46,261 nucleotides of DNA. Origin: Alectryocaccomicrobium faecavium (GTDB lineage: Bacteria > Bacillota > Clostridia > Christensenellales > Aristaeellaceae). The position numbers were made by a program, and so were the translations under genes. The notes below the pieces were generated by a model. It did not search any database and was not told the origin of the DNA. It saw only the letters and a program-made list of their open reading frames with translations. The stretch is taken from contig DVOT01000245.1 of NCBI GenBank assembly GCA_018713425.1, positions 1 to 46,261 of the forward strand, written 5' to 3'. Shown here piece after piece: positions 1 to 7,314 of this stretch. Each line of letters opens with the position of its first letter. Position 1 is the stretch's first letter.

Positions 1-64
1 ACATCAAGTCGTTGCGAATATCGACCTTGTGCATGCCCGCGCTTCCCCAATTTCCTTCCGCCAT
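1..64 (-). CDS. 5' end of an unidentified gene, cut by window edge
   Basis: A leftward reading frame opens at an ATG at 62-64 with an AAGGAGG-like site about 8 bases upstream and runs open to the window edge, giving only about 21 residues (start MAEGNWGSAGMHKVDIRNDL). A second in-frame ATG lies at 32-34. The good ribosome binding site and an extended -10 upstream (113-121) are the only reasons to call it a gene. The product cannot be recognised from so short a piece. It is divergent from the ferredoxin gene. Confidence 0.5.
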   Translation of the reverse strand, partial: MAEGNWGSAGMHKVDIRNDLM

Positions 65-112
65 TCCGCGGCCCTCCTTTGCGATCGGCTTTCCTCATTT
101 TTATTATACCAT

Positions 113-121
113 GTTTTCGTG
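113..121 (-). promoter_or_regulatory. Extended -10 promoter for the left-edge gene
   Basis: Read on the minus strand this is TGGTATAAT, an extended -10 element, about 50 bases upstream of the ATG at 64. No good -35 hexamer is seen at 16-18 bases, which is tolerated for extended -10 promoters. Confidence 0.5.
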
Positions 122-252
122 CGCGGGGCAAGGCGTGATGGAACCGATAAACGCGCGAAATGCACAAGGACAGTTTTGACGGTGGCGCAGCCAATTTTTT
201 CCAAATTGACCGCTTTTAATGCGGATTTTCCCCGCCGAATGGCGGCCTGGCC

Positions 253-281
253 TTGCATTTGCGCGGGGATTGTGCTATAAT
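253..281 (+). promoter_or_regulatory. Promoter of the ferredoxin gene
   Basis: TTGCAT at 253-258 and TATAAT at 276-281 are separated by 17 bases, and a TG one base before the -10 makes it an extended -10. The start codon follows 30 bases later, so the leader is short. Confidence 0.65.
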
Positions 282-311
282 AAACGCGCACAAAAAGGAG
301 GTGTATTGAAT

Positions 312-482
312 ATGGCATATGTGATTGGTGATGAGTGCATTTCTTGCGGCGCGTGCGAGGGTGAATGCCCGGTGGGCGCGATTTCCGAAGGAGATGGCAA
401 ATACGTGATCGATGCGGACACTTGCGCGAGCTGCGGCGCTTGCGCGGCGGTGTGCCCGGTGGGCGCTCCGAAGGAAGCCTAA
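312..482 (+). CDS. 2[4Fe-4S] ferredoxin, clostridial type
   Basis: This 56-residue protein carries two CxxCxxCxxxCP clusters: Cys 9, 12, 15, 19 and Cys 38, 41, 44, 48. That is the full ligand set for two [4Fe-4S] clusters, and the length is normal for small clostridial ferredoxins. Such proteins are soluble low-potential electron carriers for pyruvate:ferredoxin oxidoreductase, hydrogenases and similar anaerobic enzymes. The start at 312 is chosen because AGGAGG lies at 296-301; an earlier in-frame ATG would put the ribosome binding site inside the gene. It appears monocistronic, with its own promoter and a hairpin terminator at 550-578. Identity is firm; the redox partner cannot be told. Confidence 0.95.
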   Translation: MAYVIGDECISCGACEGECPVGAISEGDGKYVIDADTCASCGACAAVCPVGAPKEA

Positions 483-549
483 GCTAGGCAAGTCCCATCG
501 TCCGGTTTCGGGCGGGATTCCCGTCCGCGCTGTAGGATAAATCAAAGGA

Positions 550-578
550 TTCCCCCTTCGCCAACGGCGAAGGGGGAA
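550..578. terminator. Bidirectional terminator between ferredoxin and acetyltransferase
   Basis: A perfect 13-base-pair stem (550-562 with 566-578) has a 3-base loop and A/T at its foot on both sides. It lies between two convergent genes and can serve both, although no long T-run follows. Confidence 0.8.
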
Positions 579-582
579 TTTG

Positions 583-1137
583 CTATTTCAGTGAGCGGAT
601 CACGCAACATGGGTTTCCCACGGCCAGACAGTTGGCCGGGATGTCCTTCGTGACCACACTACCCGCGCCGATTACGCTGTTCGCACCAATCGTCACGCCG
701 GGCAAAATGAGTGCTCCCGTGCAGATCCATACGTTGTCTCCAATGGTTACGGGGTGGGCGTATTCCAGTCCCGCGAGCCGCTGCTCCACGTCCATGGCGT
801 GCTCTTCGGTGATCAGGCAGACGTTTGGAGCAATGAAGACGTTGTTGCCAATGGTGATTTTTCCGCTATCCATCAATTTGCAATTGACGTTGAGAAAGCA
901 ATTGTCCCCCAGGGTGACGTTGTAGCCATAGGTGCAAAATAGCGGTTGTTCCACGGTGCAATTGTCGCCCACCGCGCCCAGCAAATCGCGGATGGCGGCC
1001 CGGCGCGCTTCGCGCTCCAGCGGATGGAGATTGTTGTATGCGTATAATTTTTGTGCGGTGATGTCGCGATCCGCCACCAGTTCGGGGTCGCCCGGCTGGT
1101 ACAAAATGCCCGCATACGATTTTTCTTTTTCGGTCAT
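583..1137 (-). CDS. Sugar O-acetyltransferase, maltose/galactoside type
   Basis: This 184-residue protein matches the Maa/LacA/NodL group, which moves acetyl from acetyl-CoA to a hydroxyl of a sugar. The N-terminal maltose-acetyltransferase segment (about residues 1-60, with YNNLHPLEREARRAAI) is followed by a left-handed beta-helix of hexapeptide repeats (such as VTIGDNVWI and VTIGANSVIGAGSVV). The probable catalytic His is in TEEHAMD, and the C-terminal loop reads AVGNPCCVIR. Length is normal. The start has AAGGAG a few bases upstream. It is monocistronic, with promoter 1168-1196 and a shared terminator at its end. The acceptor sugar is unknown; detoxification of non-metabolised sugars is the usual suggestion for the family. 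Confidence 0.9.
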   Translation of the reverse strand: MTEKEKSYAGILYQPGDPELVADRDITAQKLYAYNNLHPLEREARRAAIRDLLGAVGDNCTVEQPLFCTYGYNVTLGDNCFLNVNCKLMDSGKITIGNNVFIAPNVCLITEEHAMDVEQRLAGLEYAHPVTIGDNVWICTGALILPGVTIGANSVIGAGSVVTKDIPANCLAVGNPCCVIRSLK

Positions 1138-1167
1138 AGCAATAACTCCTTTGCCATTCTAACGGGA

Positions 1168-1196
1168 ATTATACGGGAAAAAGCGGACAAAATCAA
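1168..1196 (-). promoter_or_regulatory. Promoter of the maltose-type acetyltransferase
   Basis: On the minus strand TTGATT (1196-1191) and a perfect TATAAT (1173-1168) are 17 bases apart, about 30 bases ahead of the ATG. Confidence 0.75.
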
Positions 1197-1253
1197 CGGG
1201 CAATTCCGCCAAAAACGCCACTCGCGGCCCAAATGGAGAGAAGGCGCGCGCGT

Positions 1254-2054
1254 TTATCCTTTTTCCGGTTCGCCCTCGCTGCGCTCGCCTGCATCTAGCG
1301 CGCGGGCATAGCGAGCGATCTTCCCTTTGGCCACCAGGAGCATCCGGCCATAGCGATCCATATCCACGTCATCCATGCGAAAATTGGGCGCGGAAACGCT
1401 TACAGCGTATTGCGGATGGTTTTGCGGCGCGGACAACGAAACGGCCACGCAACACACGCCGGGATCGTGCTCATCCCGTTCCAGAGCGTATCCCTGCGCG
1501 CGCACCTGCGCAAGCTGGCGAAGCAGATCCGGCAAGGTGGCAACCGTGTGCTCTGTGAATTGGGTGAAGGTTGTGCGCCGGTAGAGCGCGCGCACCTGCG
1601 CGTCCGGCAGGTCTGCGAGGATGGCTTTGCCTAGCGCGGTGCAGTATAGCGGCGCGCGGCTGCCCATATAGCTAATCATGCGGATGGAACGGGTGGATTC
1701 GATTTTATCGATGTATAGAATATCCTTTTCTGCGCGCACGCCCAGGTGCATGGTTTCGTTGATTTGGCGGTAAATTTCTGTCATGCAATTGCGGATTACC
1801 GCCACGATGTCCAGCCGGTGCAAAGACGCGCTACCCACCTCGAACATTTTTAGACCCAGCGTATAGCGGTTGGTTTGCGCGTCGAACCATGCGTAGTCCA
1901 ATTCCACCAGCGTGCGCGCCAAATTGAACGCCGTGCTGCGCGCGAGCCCCAGCGCATCCGCAATTTCGTATAGTTTCAGCCCATCCGGGCGCTGGCTGAG
2001 CAACTCTAGCATGGCTAGCCCGCGGCCCAGCGTTCGATTGGGAAGCTCCGCCAT
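1254..2054 (-). CDS. IclR-family transcriptional regulator
   Basis: The 266-residue protein has an N-terminal winged helix-turn-helix (about residues 5-65; GLKLYEIADALGLARSTAFN) and a C-terminal IclR effector-binding domain (about 80-250; YCTALGKAILADLP, and the family pattern around ERDEHDPGVCCVAV). IclR proteins are cytoplasmic dimers that sense small carboxylates or sugar acids and usually repress nearby catabolic operons. The start at 2054 is fixed by AGGAGG just upstream; the frame stays open further, but without such a site. It is the last gene of a leftward operon after a gluconate 5-dehydrogenase-like SDR and a G1P-dehydrogenase family protein, so a uronate- or gluconate-related effector is likely (inference). 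Confidence 0.9.
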   Translation of the reverse strand: MAELPNRTLGRGLAMLELLSQRPDGLKLYEIADALGLARSTAFNLARTLVELDYAWFDAQTNRYTLGLKMFEVGSASLHRLDIVAVIRNCMTEIYRQINETMHLGVRAEKDILYIDKIESTRSIRMISYMGSRAPLYCTALGKAILADLPDAQVRALYRRTTFTQFTEHTVATLPDLLRQLAQVRAQGYALERDEHDPGVCCVAVSLSAPQNHPQYAVSVSAPNFRMDDVDMDRYGRMLLVAKGKIARYARALDAGERSEGEPEKG

Positions 2055-2116
2055 GGTTCCTCCTAATTTTGCGATATATGGGCGGCTGCCACAAAGCCGC
2101 CGCCCACGCGATGTTT

Positions 2117-3484
2117 TTATGCTTTCCAGTCCACAGGATAGTCTTTCAAATACTCTTCCAGCAGGCCGCATTCATCCAGGGTTTTGAATAGCGTGTAGCG
2201 CGTGCGGTAATCCTTAGCGCACTGCATGGAGAGGTTGAGCAATTCCCGATCAATGCCGCAATCTTGCGGAGTGAGCGGTGCGCCCAGCGTTTGCAAGGTA
2301 GCGCGCACGCGCTCGAAGGGCGGGAGCGCCTCGATGCAAGCGCGGATTTCATCAAAGCGCGCCTGCGTGCGTTCGATGCGGCGCTTCTGCTCTTCCCAGG
2401 AGAGGAAATCCCCTTCGTTGTCCCGCATAATGGCGTTCCCCGCTTCTTCGCCATAGGCGTAGAGCATCCATTTGGTGCGCGCTTCGCGGCTGATGCGCTT
2501 TGCGCGGATGGCTTCCAAATCCAGGACAGGCAAACCTTCCTGCGCGAACCGCGTGAAGATGGGCCACACGAGCAGCGTAGCCACGCCCACGCTATCGCCA
2601 TGTTGCGGCGGTTTTTTGTGGTGCGAAAGCTGCATCATTTCCCAATAGTGCGCGATGTTGTGCTCCACGGAAGCCACGGCGCGCGTGTTGCCGATGATCA
2701 TGATCGTCATGCCCGCCAGCAGCAGCGCTTCGATGAGGATGCGGATGCCCTTATCGGATTTGGAACGGATCTCTTCCGCGTTTTCCACCAGTTGGTTCAC
2801 CGCATCGGTCACAATCTGGCCGCAAGTGGGGCAATAAGGTTCGTCGTTCACGATATTGCCCACAATCCAATCCGCTTTGGCGATGTATTTTCCCAGCACG
2901 TCTCCTACGCCGGAAGCCACCATGCTCAGCGGCGCGGTTTTGAGAATATCGATGTCGCATAGGATGATATCCGGGCAATTGCCGGCACGGTGAATTTTCA
3001 CACCGCGCAGCAAAAGCGGGCAGACCACCGAAGTGTATCCGTCCATAGAAGGCGCGGTTCCTATGCACACCATGGGTAGATTGGCTCGTTTGGCGTTCAC
3101 GCGCACGGTATCGGTGATAGAACCGGAGCCAACGGATACCAGGAATTCCGTATCTGGTTGCAGCGAAAGCAGCACTTCGCCCACGGCGGTTTCATCTGGA
3201 TCCATCACGCCTTCCCGCCGGATCACGCATTCCACCACAGTGAATCCATCCGCGCGCAGCAGCGCCGCCGCGCGCTTGCCAGCGATTTCCCAAGTGTTGT
3301 TGTCCGCTACCAGCACGCAGTGCGTGCCCAGGGCGCGCTTGCGAATGTAGCGCGGGAGGTTTTCCAAGATGCCGTTGCCCACATAGATATCTTGCGTCGG
3401 CTCGTTGTGTTCGCAGGGGCAATCGCAGGCGAGGCCGCTGATTGTCAAACGGCTATCCGCGTCATACGCTATAGAATATCCCAT
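2117..3484 (-). CDS. sn-glycerol-1-phosphate dehydrogenase family protein (AraM/EgsA type)
   Basis: The 455-residue protein belongs to the iron-containing alcohol dehydrogenase-like superfamily, AraM/EgsA branch. Visible are an NAD-binding glycine stretch GSGSITDTVR (119-128), the substrate/metal stretch APSMDGYTS (144-152), GVGDVLGKY (192-200) and a His-bearing HGDSVGVAT. AraM of Bacillus reduces dihydroxyacetone phosphate to sn-glycerol-1-phosphate; many homologues instead sit in pentose or uronate operons with unknown substrates. The N-terminus has a Cys/His cluster (C20, C22, C24, H26) and there is a CPTC further on. The start is set by AAAGGAG upstream. It lies 19 bases after the SDR and 62 before the IclR gene, so these form one operon. 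The family is firm; whether the substrate is a triose phosphate or a sugar acid is open. Confidence 0.85.
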   Translation of the reverse strand: MGYSIAYDADSRLTISGLACDCPCEHNEPTQDIYVGNGILENLPRYIRKRALGTHCVLVADNNTWEIAGKRAAALLRADGFTVVECVIRREGVMDPDETAVGEVLLSLQPDTEFLVSVGSGSITDTVRVNAKRANLPMVCIGTAPSMDGYTSVVCPLLLRGVKIHRAGNCPDIILCDIDILKTAPLSMVASGVGDVLGKYIAKADWIVGNIVNDEPYCPTCGQIVTDAVNQLVENAEEIRSKSDKGIRILIEALLLAGMTIMIIGNTRAVASVEHNIAHYWEMMQLSHHKKPPQHGDSVGVATLLVWPIFTRFAQEGLPVLDLEAIRAKRISREARTKWMLYAYGEEAGNAIMRDNEGDFLSWEEQKRRIERTQARFDEIRACIEALPPFERVRATLQTLGAPLTPQDCGIDRELLNLSMQCAKDYRTRYTLFKTLDECGLLEEYLKDYPVDWKA

Positions 3485-3503
3485 TGCCACTTCTCCTTTC
3501 GCG

Positions 3504-4307
3504 CTACGGCTGCTTGCCGATGTAGGCCAAGATGCCGCCATCCACATACAACACGTGTCCGTTGACGAAATCGGATGCTTCGCTGGCCAGGAATACCGCC
3601 GGCCCCATCAAATCCTCCGTCGTGCCCCAGCGCGCCGCAGGCGTTTTGGCGATGATGAATTGATCGAAGGGATGGCGGCTGCCGTCGCTTTGGCGTTCGC
3701 GCAGGGGCGCGGTTTGCGGCGTGGCGATATAGCCCGGGCCGATGCCGTTGCACTGGATGTTGTATTGGCCGTATTCTGAGCAGATGTTGCGCGTGAGCAT
3801 TTTTAGCCCGCCCTTGGCCGCGGCGTATGCGCTCACGGTTTCGCGCCCCAACTCGCTCATCATAGAGCAAATGTTGATGATCTTGCCGTGCCCGCGCGCG
3901 ATCATGCCGGGCAACACAGCCTTGGCACAAATAAAAGGCGCGTTGAGATCCACGTCCACCACTTTGCGAAACTCTTCTACGGACATTTCGATCATGGGTA
4001 CGCGGCGGATAATGCCCGCGTTGTTGACCAGGATATCGATGGGCGCAATGTCGCTTTCGATGTGGCGCACCAGATCGGTTACCTGCTGCTCATCCGTGAC
4101 GTCGCACACAAAGCCCTGGGCGGGGATGCCCTCTTCGCGGTAGGCGTTGAGGCCGCGATCGACCAGCTCCTGGTTGATGTCGTTAAACACAATCCGCGCG
4201 CCGGCTGCGTGGAAGGCTTTTGCAATGGCGAAGCCGATGCCATAGCTTGCGCCCGTGATCCATGCCGTTTTTCCGCTGAGGCGGAATTTTTCCATAAAGT
4301 CAGTCAT
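3504..4307 (-). CDS. SDR oxidoreductase, gluconate 5-dehydrogenase-like
   Basis: This 267-residue classical short-chain dehydrogenase has TGASYGIG (18-25), NNAG (95-98), catalytic Ser148 with Tyr161-x3-Lys165, and a C-terminus ending VDGGILAYIGKQP. The overall sequence resembles IdnO/Ga5DH, which interconverts D-gluconate and 5-keto-D-gluconate with NAD(P), and is also close to KduD (2-dehydro-3-deoxy-gluconate 5-dehydrogenase) of pectin breakdown. The start has AAGGAAGG about 7 bases upstream; a second Met four codons later is less well placed. It is the first gene of the leftward operon with the G1P-dehydrogenase homologue and IclR regulator, behind promoter 4344-4372. The exact keto-sugar acid cannot be chosen from sequence alone. 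Confidence 0.88.
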   Translation of the reverse strand: MTDFMEKFRLSGKTAWITGASYGIGFAIAKAFHAAGARIVFNDINQELVDRGLNAYREEGIPAQGFVCDVTDEQQVTDLVRHIESDIAPIDILVNNAGIIRRVPMIEMSVEEFRKVVDVDLNAPFICAKAVLPGMIARGHGKIINICSMMSELGRETVSAYAAAKGGLKMLTRNICSEYGQYNIQCNGIGPGYIATPQTAPLRERQSDGSRHPFDQFIIAKTPAARWGTTEDLMGPAVFLASEASDFVNGHVLYVDGGILAYIGKQP

Positions 4308-4343
4308 AGGATTTCCTTCCTTTCTTTCGCATTGGATGACTTC

Positions 4344-4372
4344 ACAGTATCAGAGATGCGCGGCAAAGTCAA
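4344..4372 (-). promoter_or_regulatory. Promoter of the SDR / G1PDH / IclR operon
   Basis: On the minus strand TTGACT (4372-4367) is followed after 17 bases by TACTGT (4349-4344). The -35 is near consensus and the -10 is weak, which fits a regulated promoter. Confidence 0.55.
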
Positions 4373-4417
4373 GCCCCAAATGGCATTTGCGCGAGGCCGA
4401 TTCATCATTGTGAATCC

Positions 4418-5137
4418 TTAAGCGATGCTGCCCAGAATTTCGCCGATGGAGCCGCGTAGCACCAGGGCGGCGGCATCGTCGCGCGGGGTAGTGTCCCGGT
4501 TGATCAGAGCGAGTTTTTGCCCGCAATAGGCGTCCAACAAGGCGGCGGCGGGATAGACGGTGAGCGATGTGCCGCCCACGATGAGCACATCCGCTTCCGC
4601 AATGGCGCGCACGGCAGCCGCCCAGGTTTCCTCGTCCAGCGGCTCTTCATAGAGCACCACGTCTGGCTTGATGGTGCCGCCGCAGGCGCAGCGAGGCACG
4701 CCTTCGCTTTCCTCGATGGCGGAGAGCGGATAGAATTTGCCGCACCGCATGCAATGGTTGCGGTAGATGGAGCCGTGCAGTTCGAGCACATTTTGAGAAC
4801 CGGCTAGCTGGTGCAGGCCATCGATGTTTTGGGTGACGACCGCGCGCAAGCGGCCGTCCTTTTCCCAGCGCGCCAGCGCGCGGTGCGCGGCGTTGGGTTG
4901 CGCGCCATGGGGAATCATCTTGGCGCGGTAGAATTCGTAAAATTCCGCAGTGTGGCGCAGGAAAAAGGTGTGGCTGAGCATCGTTTCCGGCGGATAGCGG
5001 AAGGATTGGCGGTATAGCCCGTCCGCGCTGCGGAAATCGGGAATGCCGCTTTCGGTGGATACGCCCGCGCCGCCGAAAAAGACGATGTTTTTGCTGTTTT
5101 GCACCCAATCTTGCAGGAGTGCCCGTGCATCTTGCAT
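4418..5137 (-). CDS. cobB: NAD-dependent protein deacylase, sirtuin (class U-like)
   Basis: This 239-residue Sir2-family enzyme removes acyl groups from lysines using NAD+, giving O-acyl-ADP-ribose and nicotinamide in the cytoplasm. Visible are the NAD-binding loop GAGVSTESGIPDFR (23-36), TQNIDGLH (102-109), catalytic His121 in LELHGS, and a small zinc module with Cys129, Cys132, Cys150 and Cys152. The sequence pattern resembles Thermotoga Sir2 (class U). Length is normal. GGAGGG lies upstream of the start. It is monocistronic behind an extended -10 at 5213-5221. The gene name cobB is used in the generic bacterial sense. Confidence 0.93.
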   Translation of the reverse strand: MQDARALLQDWVQNSKNIVFFGGAGVSTESGIPDFRSADGLYRQSFRYPPETMLSHTFFLRHTAEFYEFYRAKMIPHGAQPNAAHRALARWEKDGRLRAVVTQNIDGLHQLAGSQNVLELHGSIYRNHCMRCGKFYPLSAIEESEGVPRCACGGTIKPDVVLYEEPLDEETWAAAVRAIAEADVLIVGGTSLTVYPAAALLDAYCGQKLALINRDTTPRDDAAALVLRGSIGEILGSIA

Positions 5138-5212
5138 AATTCAATCCCTCCTGTATCCGAGATGTACTTTGCGGAAGAACATTGCGTAGGAACGGCTTTT
5201 TGCATTTTTCTC

Positions 5213-5221
5213 ATTATACCA
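5213..5221 (-). promoter_or_regulatory. Extended -10 promoter of the sirtuin gene
   Basis: The minus strand reads TGGTATAAT here, a perfect extended -10, about 75 bases ahead of the start. The -35 region is poor. Confidence 0.6.
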
Positions 5222-5375
5222 TGAGAACGGGCTGTGGGGAAGGCATTTTATAAGATTTTGTTTTCCAACGGCGGCGTTTGCTTTTTTCCGGCAGGGTATG
5301 GCGATTTTCCGCATGTTCCGCGCCAAAATTCCCTGCCTGGGCGTCGTGCTGACCGTGGATTTTGCGCGTGCCCGA

Positions 5376-5384
5376 TGCTATAAT
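5376..5384 (+). promoter_or_regulatory. Extended -10 promoter of the propeller / acetyltransferase pair
   Basis: TGCTATAAT is a perfect extended -10 some 54 bases upstream of the ATG at 5438. No convincing -35 is seen. Confidence 0.6.
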
Positions 5385-5437
5385 GCTGCTAGGATTGTTT
5401 GCGCCGGAGTGGGCGCGGCTTGCTAGGGGGGATTGGC

Positions 5438-6640
5438 ATGAAAATATATTCGCTGAAAGACCATTGGTGCCTGCTTTCGTATTACACGGTTTGCCCGGAA
5501 GCGCCGGACGGCTCTGGGCGTGTGTTGTTGGGCGCTGCCGACCAGCGCGCGGGTAGGGCGTATGCCGCCGTGTTGGACGCGGACGGAAATTTGCTGGACA
5601 AATTCGGCGGCGTACCGCTGGATCGGAGCTTTTGGCACACGGGTTTGTGGCAGAGCTGGAGCCCAGACGGCCGGTTTGTGTATTATCAATCAGGCGAAGC
5701 TTACGACCGGCCCGCTGTGACGCGCCGCGAACTGGCGACGGGGAAGGAAGTGCGCATGGAGGGCGCGGATATGGAAGGCGCGCCCACGGGCGATGCGCCG
5801 GTCACTTCCGGTCTGCTGGGCATGCTCTATGCAGCGGGCTATGGCGATACGCATTTCCACCCGGATAGGGCGCCGGTGCCCTTTGGGCAGCGGGACAAAC
5901 ATGGTTTATTCACCTACGATTTTGACGCGCGCACCGCCCGACTGGCCCTTAGTGTGGCGCAGCTGCGGGAAATCGTGGGCGATCCTCAGTTGGATACATG
6001 GGATCGCGAACAGCAGAAGAAGACGGGCGACGGTACTACGTTGATGGCGTATTGTCTGCGCTGGAGCCCGGATGGGAAACGGTGTTTGTTCCATTTTGGC
6101 AACCATTGCGTGGATAAGCGGCGTGGCGAGCCCAAAATTCTCTATATCCTCACGGCCAATGCCGATTTAAGCGGCGTAAAGCTCGCGCTGAATCTGTGCG
6201 AGGGGCACACGGGTGTGCATTGGTCCTATCAGCCGGATGGCAAGCGCTTGATCGGCTATGGATACGATCCACAGGATGCCCGGCGCTCTTATTTGATGGA
6301 AGTGAACGACGACGGCTCGGAATACCATGCGCTTTCCCGCTTACAGGGCAATGGCGGCCATCCATCGCGCCATCCATTTTTGCCGCACCTCGCGTTTACC
6401 GACCGCTTTGCGGGTGGGATCGGCCGCAATTGCCTGATCGACCTGCGGGAAGACCGGGTTATGTGGGATTTTTGCGAGCCGGAAAACAATGGCCCTGTGG
6501 AGCCCGGACGCAATCCTACGCATGTGGACAACCATCCGGTATTTTCTCGCGATGGAAAGGCTGTGTGGATGAACCGCATGCGCGACGGACTGGCGGAGCT
6601 GGTGCGCATTGAAATGCCAAAGGAGTGTTTGCAGGCGTGA
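5438..6640 (+). CDS. TolB/WD40-like beta-propeller protein, possibly oligogalacturonate lyase-related
   Basis: The 400-residue protein shows repeated propeller blades of the form WSPDGRxVYY (74-83), LRWSPDGKRCLFHF (207-220), WSYQPDGKRLIGYG (262-275) and HPVFSRDGKAVW (366-377). A full propeller of this size with clustered histidines (H261, H308, H312, H362, H366) recalls oligogalacturonate lyase (PL22), a cytoplasmic enzyme that splits unsaturated digalacturonate and holds a metal through His residues. The identity of the metal ligands here is inferred. There is no signal peptide, so it is probably cytoplasmic. The start follows AGGGGGG at 5425-5430. Its stop overlaps a possible GTG start of the next gene. 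The fold is well supported, the activity only weakly. Confidence 0.65.
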   Translation: MKIYSLKDHWCLLSYYTVCPEAPDGSGRVLLGAADQRAGRAYAAVLDADGNLLDKFGGVPLDRSFWHTGLWQSWSPDGRFVYYQSGEAYDRPAVTRRELATGKEVRMEGADMEGAPTGDAPVTSGLLGMLYAAGYGDTHFHPDRAPVPFGQRDKHGLFTYDFDARTARLALSVAQLREIVGDPQLDTWDREQQKKTGDGTTLMAYCLRWSPDGKRCLFHFGNHCVDKRRGEPKILYILTANADLSGVKLALNLCEGHTGVHWSYQPDGKRLIGYGYDPQDARRSYLMEVNDDGSEYHALSRLQGNGGHPSRHPFLPHLAFTDRFAGGIGRNCLIDLREDRVMWDFCEPENNGPVEPGRNPTHVDNHPVFSRDGKAVWMNRMRDGLAELVRIEMPKECLQA

Positions 6641-6666
6641 GCATTTGGACGATTTTGGAGGGCGGC

Positions 6667-7239
6667 ATGAACATGCCCACAGACAAGACGCTGGGGCGCC
6701 GCTTGGCGAACCGCTTTGGGCGTTTTCTGGCCGCCAGGCGCAAGAATGTCACGATCGCGCGCAATGCGCTCATCAGCCCGGAGGCCAAGATCTGCGCGCG
6801 TGCGGGCGCGATTTGCATTGGCGCAGGCAGCACCGTCGCACCGGGCGCATGTGTGCAGGGGAGCGTGACCATTGGGGAAAACTGTTCCATCCAGATGTAT
6901 ACCATTGTGTGCGGCTATGAAAAAGCGCCCATTGTAATTGGAAACAACGTGCGCATTGCCGCCCACTGCATGATGGTTTCGGCCAACCATAGGTTCGATG
7001 ACCCAGAGGTCCCCATTTGCCGGCAAGGTTTGAACTTCGCTCCCATCGTGATTGAAGACGATGTGTGGATTGCCGCGCGGGTGAACATCATGGCGGGCGT
7101 TACTGTTGGCAAGGGTAGCGTGTTGGCCGCGGGCGCCGTCGTCACGAAGGACGTGCCGCCCTATAGCGTTATGGCTGGCGTTCCCGCCAGGCCCATCGGC
7201 CGGCGTGGCGAGAAAAAGGCAAAAGGCGAGCGTGAGTAG
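6667..7239 (+). CDS. Hexapeptide-repeat acyltransferase (LbH)
   Basis: About 190 residues, dominated by left-handed beta-helix hexapeptide repeats (ISPEAKICARAGAICIGAG, VTIGENCSIQMYTIV, IVIEDDVWIAARVNIMAGV, VTVGKGSVLAAGAVV). A His in the MVSANHRF loop is the usual catalytic base, and the C-terminus reads VMAGVPARPIGRR. The N-terminus is basic and lacks the maltose-acetyltransferase domain, so it is closer to the WbbJ/polysaccharide O-acetyltransferases. The start at 6667 is preferred because GGAGGG lies 5 bases upstream. A GTG at 6637, overlapping the stop of the propeller gene, would add ten residues and couple translation. Acceptor unknown. Confidence 0.85.
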   Translation: MNMPTDKTLGRRLANRFGRFLAARRKNVTIARNALISPEAKICARAGAICIGAGSTVAPGACVQGSVTIGENCSIQMYTIVCGYEKAPIVIGNNVRIAAHCMMVSANHRFDDPEVPICRQGLNFAPIVIEDDVWIAARVNIMAGVTVGKGSVLAAGAVVTKDVPPYSVMAGVPARPIGRRGEKKAKGERE

Positions 7240-7263
7240 GTCATTGCGAAAGGTAGAATCAAA

Positions 7264-7304
7264 AGAAATCGCCCGCTGCAACGCATGTTCAACGGGCGAT
7301 TTCT
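7264..7304. terminator. Bidirectional terminator hairpin
   Basis: A perfect 12-base-pair stem (7264-7275 with 7293-7304) has a 17-base loop and A/T-rich feet. It lies between convergent genes for the acyltransferase and the AraC sensor. Confidence 0.75.
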
Positions 7305-7314
7305 GCTATACAAT

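Larger units (their letters stand above)
5138..5437. other. Divergent intergenic region of 300 bases, no gene seen
   Basis: This gap lies between the leftward sirtuin and the rightward beta-propeller gene. It holds one extended -10 promoter for each side (5213-5221 minus, 5376-5384 plus). No open frame with a ribosome binding site, no RNA gene and no repeat was seen between them. Confidence 0.6.
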
